NCBI RefSeq assembly: GCF_013184745.1
Contig: NZ_JAATVU010000018.1
Location: 1-64,000 of the forward strand
DNA from: Mangrovicoccus sp. HB161399
GTDB lineage: Bacteria > Pseudomonadota > Alphaproteobacteria > Rhodobacterales > Rhodobacteraceae
Reading direction: 5' to 3'
DNA: 64,000 bases
Positions 63,500 to 64,000 of the stretch are shown here, piece after piece. The position numbers and the translations under genes were made by a program. Position 1 is the first letter of the stretch, and each line of letters starts with the position of its first letter. The notes under the pieces are model-generated. The model had not been told where the DNA came from and searched no databases. It saw only the letters and a program-made list of their open reading frames with translations.

Positions 63500-64000
63500 A
63501 GCAGCCCCCTGCCCGCGAGGTTGCGCATCAGCGCCGCCGTCCCGAAGGTCCATTCCGGGCAGTCGGTCGACAGCCGCACGGTGTTGCGCAGCGCGCCGAG
63601 CTTCGGCTCGGAGATCGTCACCACGTCGCCCTGCTTGTGGGTGAAGCCCTGGCCCGGCGCGTCGCGGTCCTGCACCGGCGCGAAGAGCGTGCCGAGGAAC
63701 AGGAAGAACCCATCCGGATACTGGTGGTGGCGCCCGATGGTCTGGGCAACCAGGTCCGCCGGCCTGCGGCTGATCTTCGACATCGAGGAATGGCCGTCCA
63801 GCACGAAGCCGTCTTCGCCCTCGACCTTCAGGTCCAGCTCGGCGGTCTCGACATCGGCCATCGAGAAGCTGCCGTCGAAGAGCCGCAGGAACGGCCCGAT
63901 GGCGCAGGAGGCGTTGTTGTCCTTGGCCTTGCCGAGCAGCAGTGCCGAGCGGCCCTCGACATCGCGCAGGTTGACGTCGTTGCCGAGCGTGGCGCCCAGG
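63496..64000 (-). CDS. Fumarylacetoacetate hydrolase family protein, C-terminal part (cut by window edge)
   Basis: The last ~167 residues are visible; the gene starts beyond the right edge. They include LGNDVNLRDVEGRSALLLGK and NNASCAIGPFLRLFDGSFSM, then SISRRPADLV-like residues and GFFLFLGTLFAPVQDRDAPG. This matches the FAH-superfamily subgroup used in sugar-acid catabolism, such as 2-keto-3-deoxy-L-arabonate dehydratase (AraD1-like) proteins, rather than tyrosine catabolism. It overlaps the SDR gene by 4 bases, so the two act in one pathway. The metal-binding N-terminal residues lie outside the window. Confidence 0.8.
   Translation of the reverse strand, partial: LGATLGNDVNLRDVEGRSALLLGKAKDNNASCAIGPFLRLFDGSFSMADVETAELDLKVEGEDGFVLDGHSSMSKISRRPADLVAQTIGRHHQYPDGFFLFLGTLFAPVQDRDAPGQGFTHKQGDVVTISEPKLGALRNTVRLSTDCPEWTFGTAALMRNLAGRGLL

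Overview
The window is a GC-rich bacterial chromosome or large-replicon segment, almost fully coding, with genes in tight operons joined by ATGA/GTGA overlaps. The gene families point to an alphaproteobacterium of the Rhodobacterales/Roseobacter type: LivFGHM and PotABCD-type ABC importers, a DctPQM TRAP importer, HyuA/HyuB proteins, a cyo-type quinol oxidase and many sugar-acid and aromatic catabolic genes. This is inferred from gene content only; no rRNA, tRNA, CRISPR array or insertion sequence was recognised.

Layout. (1) 1-9867, minus strand: a branched-chain-amino-acid-type ABC importer (substrate-binding protein, LivH, M, G, F) followed by a GMC oxidoreductase, a secreted tannase/feruloyl-esterase-family hydrolase, a polytopic membrane protein and the start of a second NicC-like monooxygenase cut by the window edge. 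(2) 10154-22810: a complete nicotinate degradation locus. nicA and nicB (nicotinate to 6-hydroxynicotinate, with cytochrome c domains), nicC plus a sodium:solute symporter and its 61-residue partner lie on the minus strand. MarR (nicR-like) and TetR (nicS-like) regulators and nicE, D, X, F plus a flavin reductase lie on the plus strand. A shared 18-base operator-like sequence stands before nicC, nicA, nicE and the ABC importer, which ties blocks 1 and 2 into one likely regulon. (3) 23049-35077: a LacI-type repressor with a perfect operator, divergent from a PotABCD-type importer interleaved with HyuA/HyuB, a class V PLP enzyme of the cysteine-desulfurase type and a flavin monooxygenase. The substrate is unknown and this is the best candidate for an undescribed pathway. 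(4) 35158-40030, minus strand: cyoABCD with a SURF1 gene.

(5) 40621-53842: a hydroxycinnamate (ferulate/coumarate-type) island. It holds an SDR dehydrogenase, enoyl-CoA hydratase, TRAP importer, MarR regulator, feruloyl-CoA-synthetase-like ligase, amidohydrolase (probable beta-ketoacyl-CoA deacetylase), secreted tannase/feruloyl esterase and acyl-CoA dehydrogenase, followed by a PobR-like AraC regulator and pobA. Together these would release a hydroxycinnamate from its ester, import it, shorten its side chain through CoA esters and hydroxylate 4-hydroxybenzoate to protocatechuate. (6) 54522-61496, minus strand: a four-carbon acid-sugar operon (ltnD, otnK, otnC, otnI, a DeoR regulator, denD, a GntP-type permease) for L-threonate and D-erythronate. 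(7) 61814-64000: a D-2-hydroxyacid dehydrogenase behind a perfect GntR-type palindrome, and a convergent SDR plus a fumarylacetoacetate-hydrolase-family gene cut by the right edge, probably another sugar-acid pathway.

Most gaps of about 50 bases or more inside the operons carry a GC-rich hairpin without a T tract, while several transcription-unit ends carry hairpins with a T tract.
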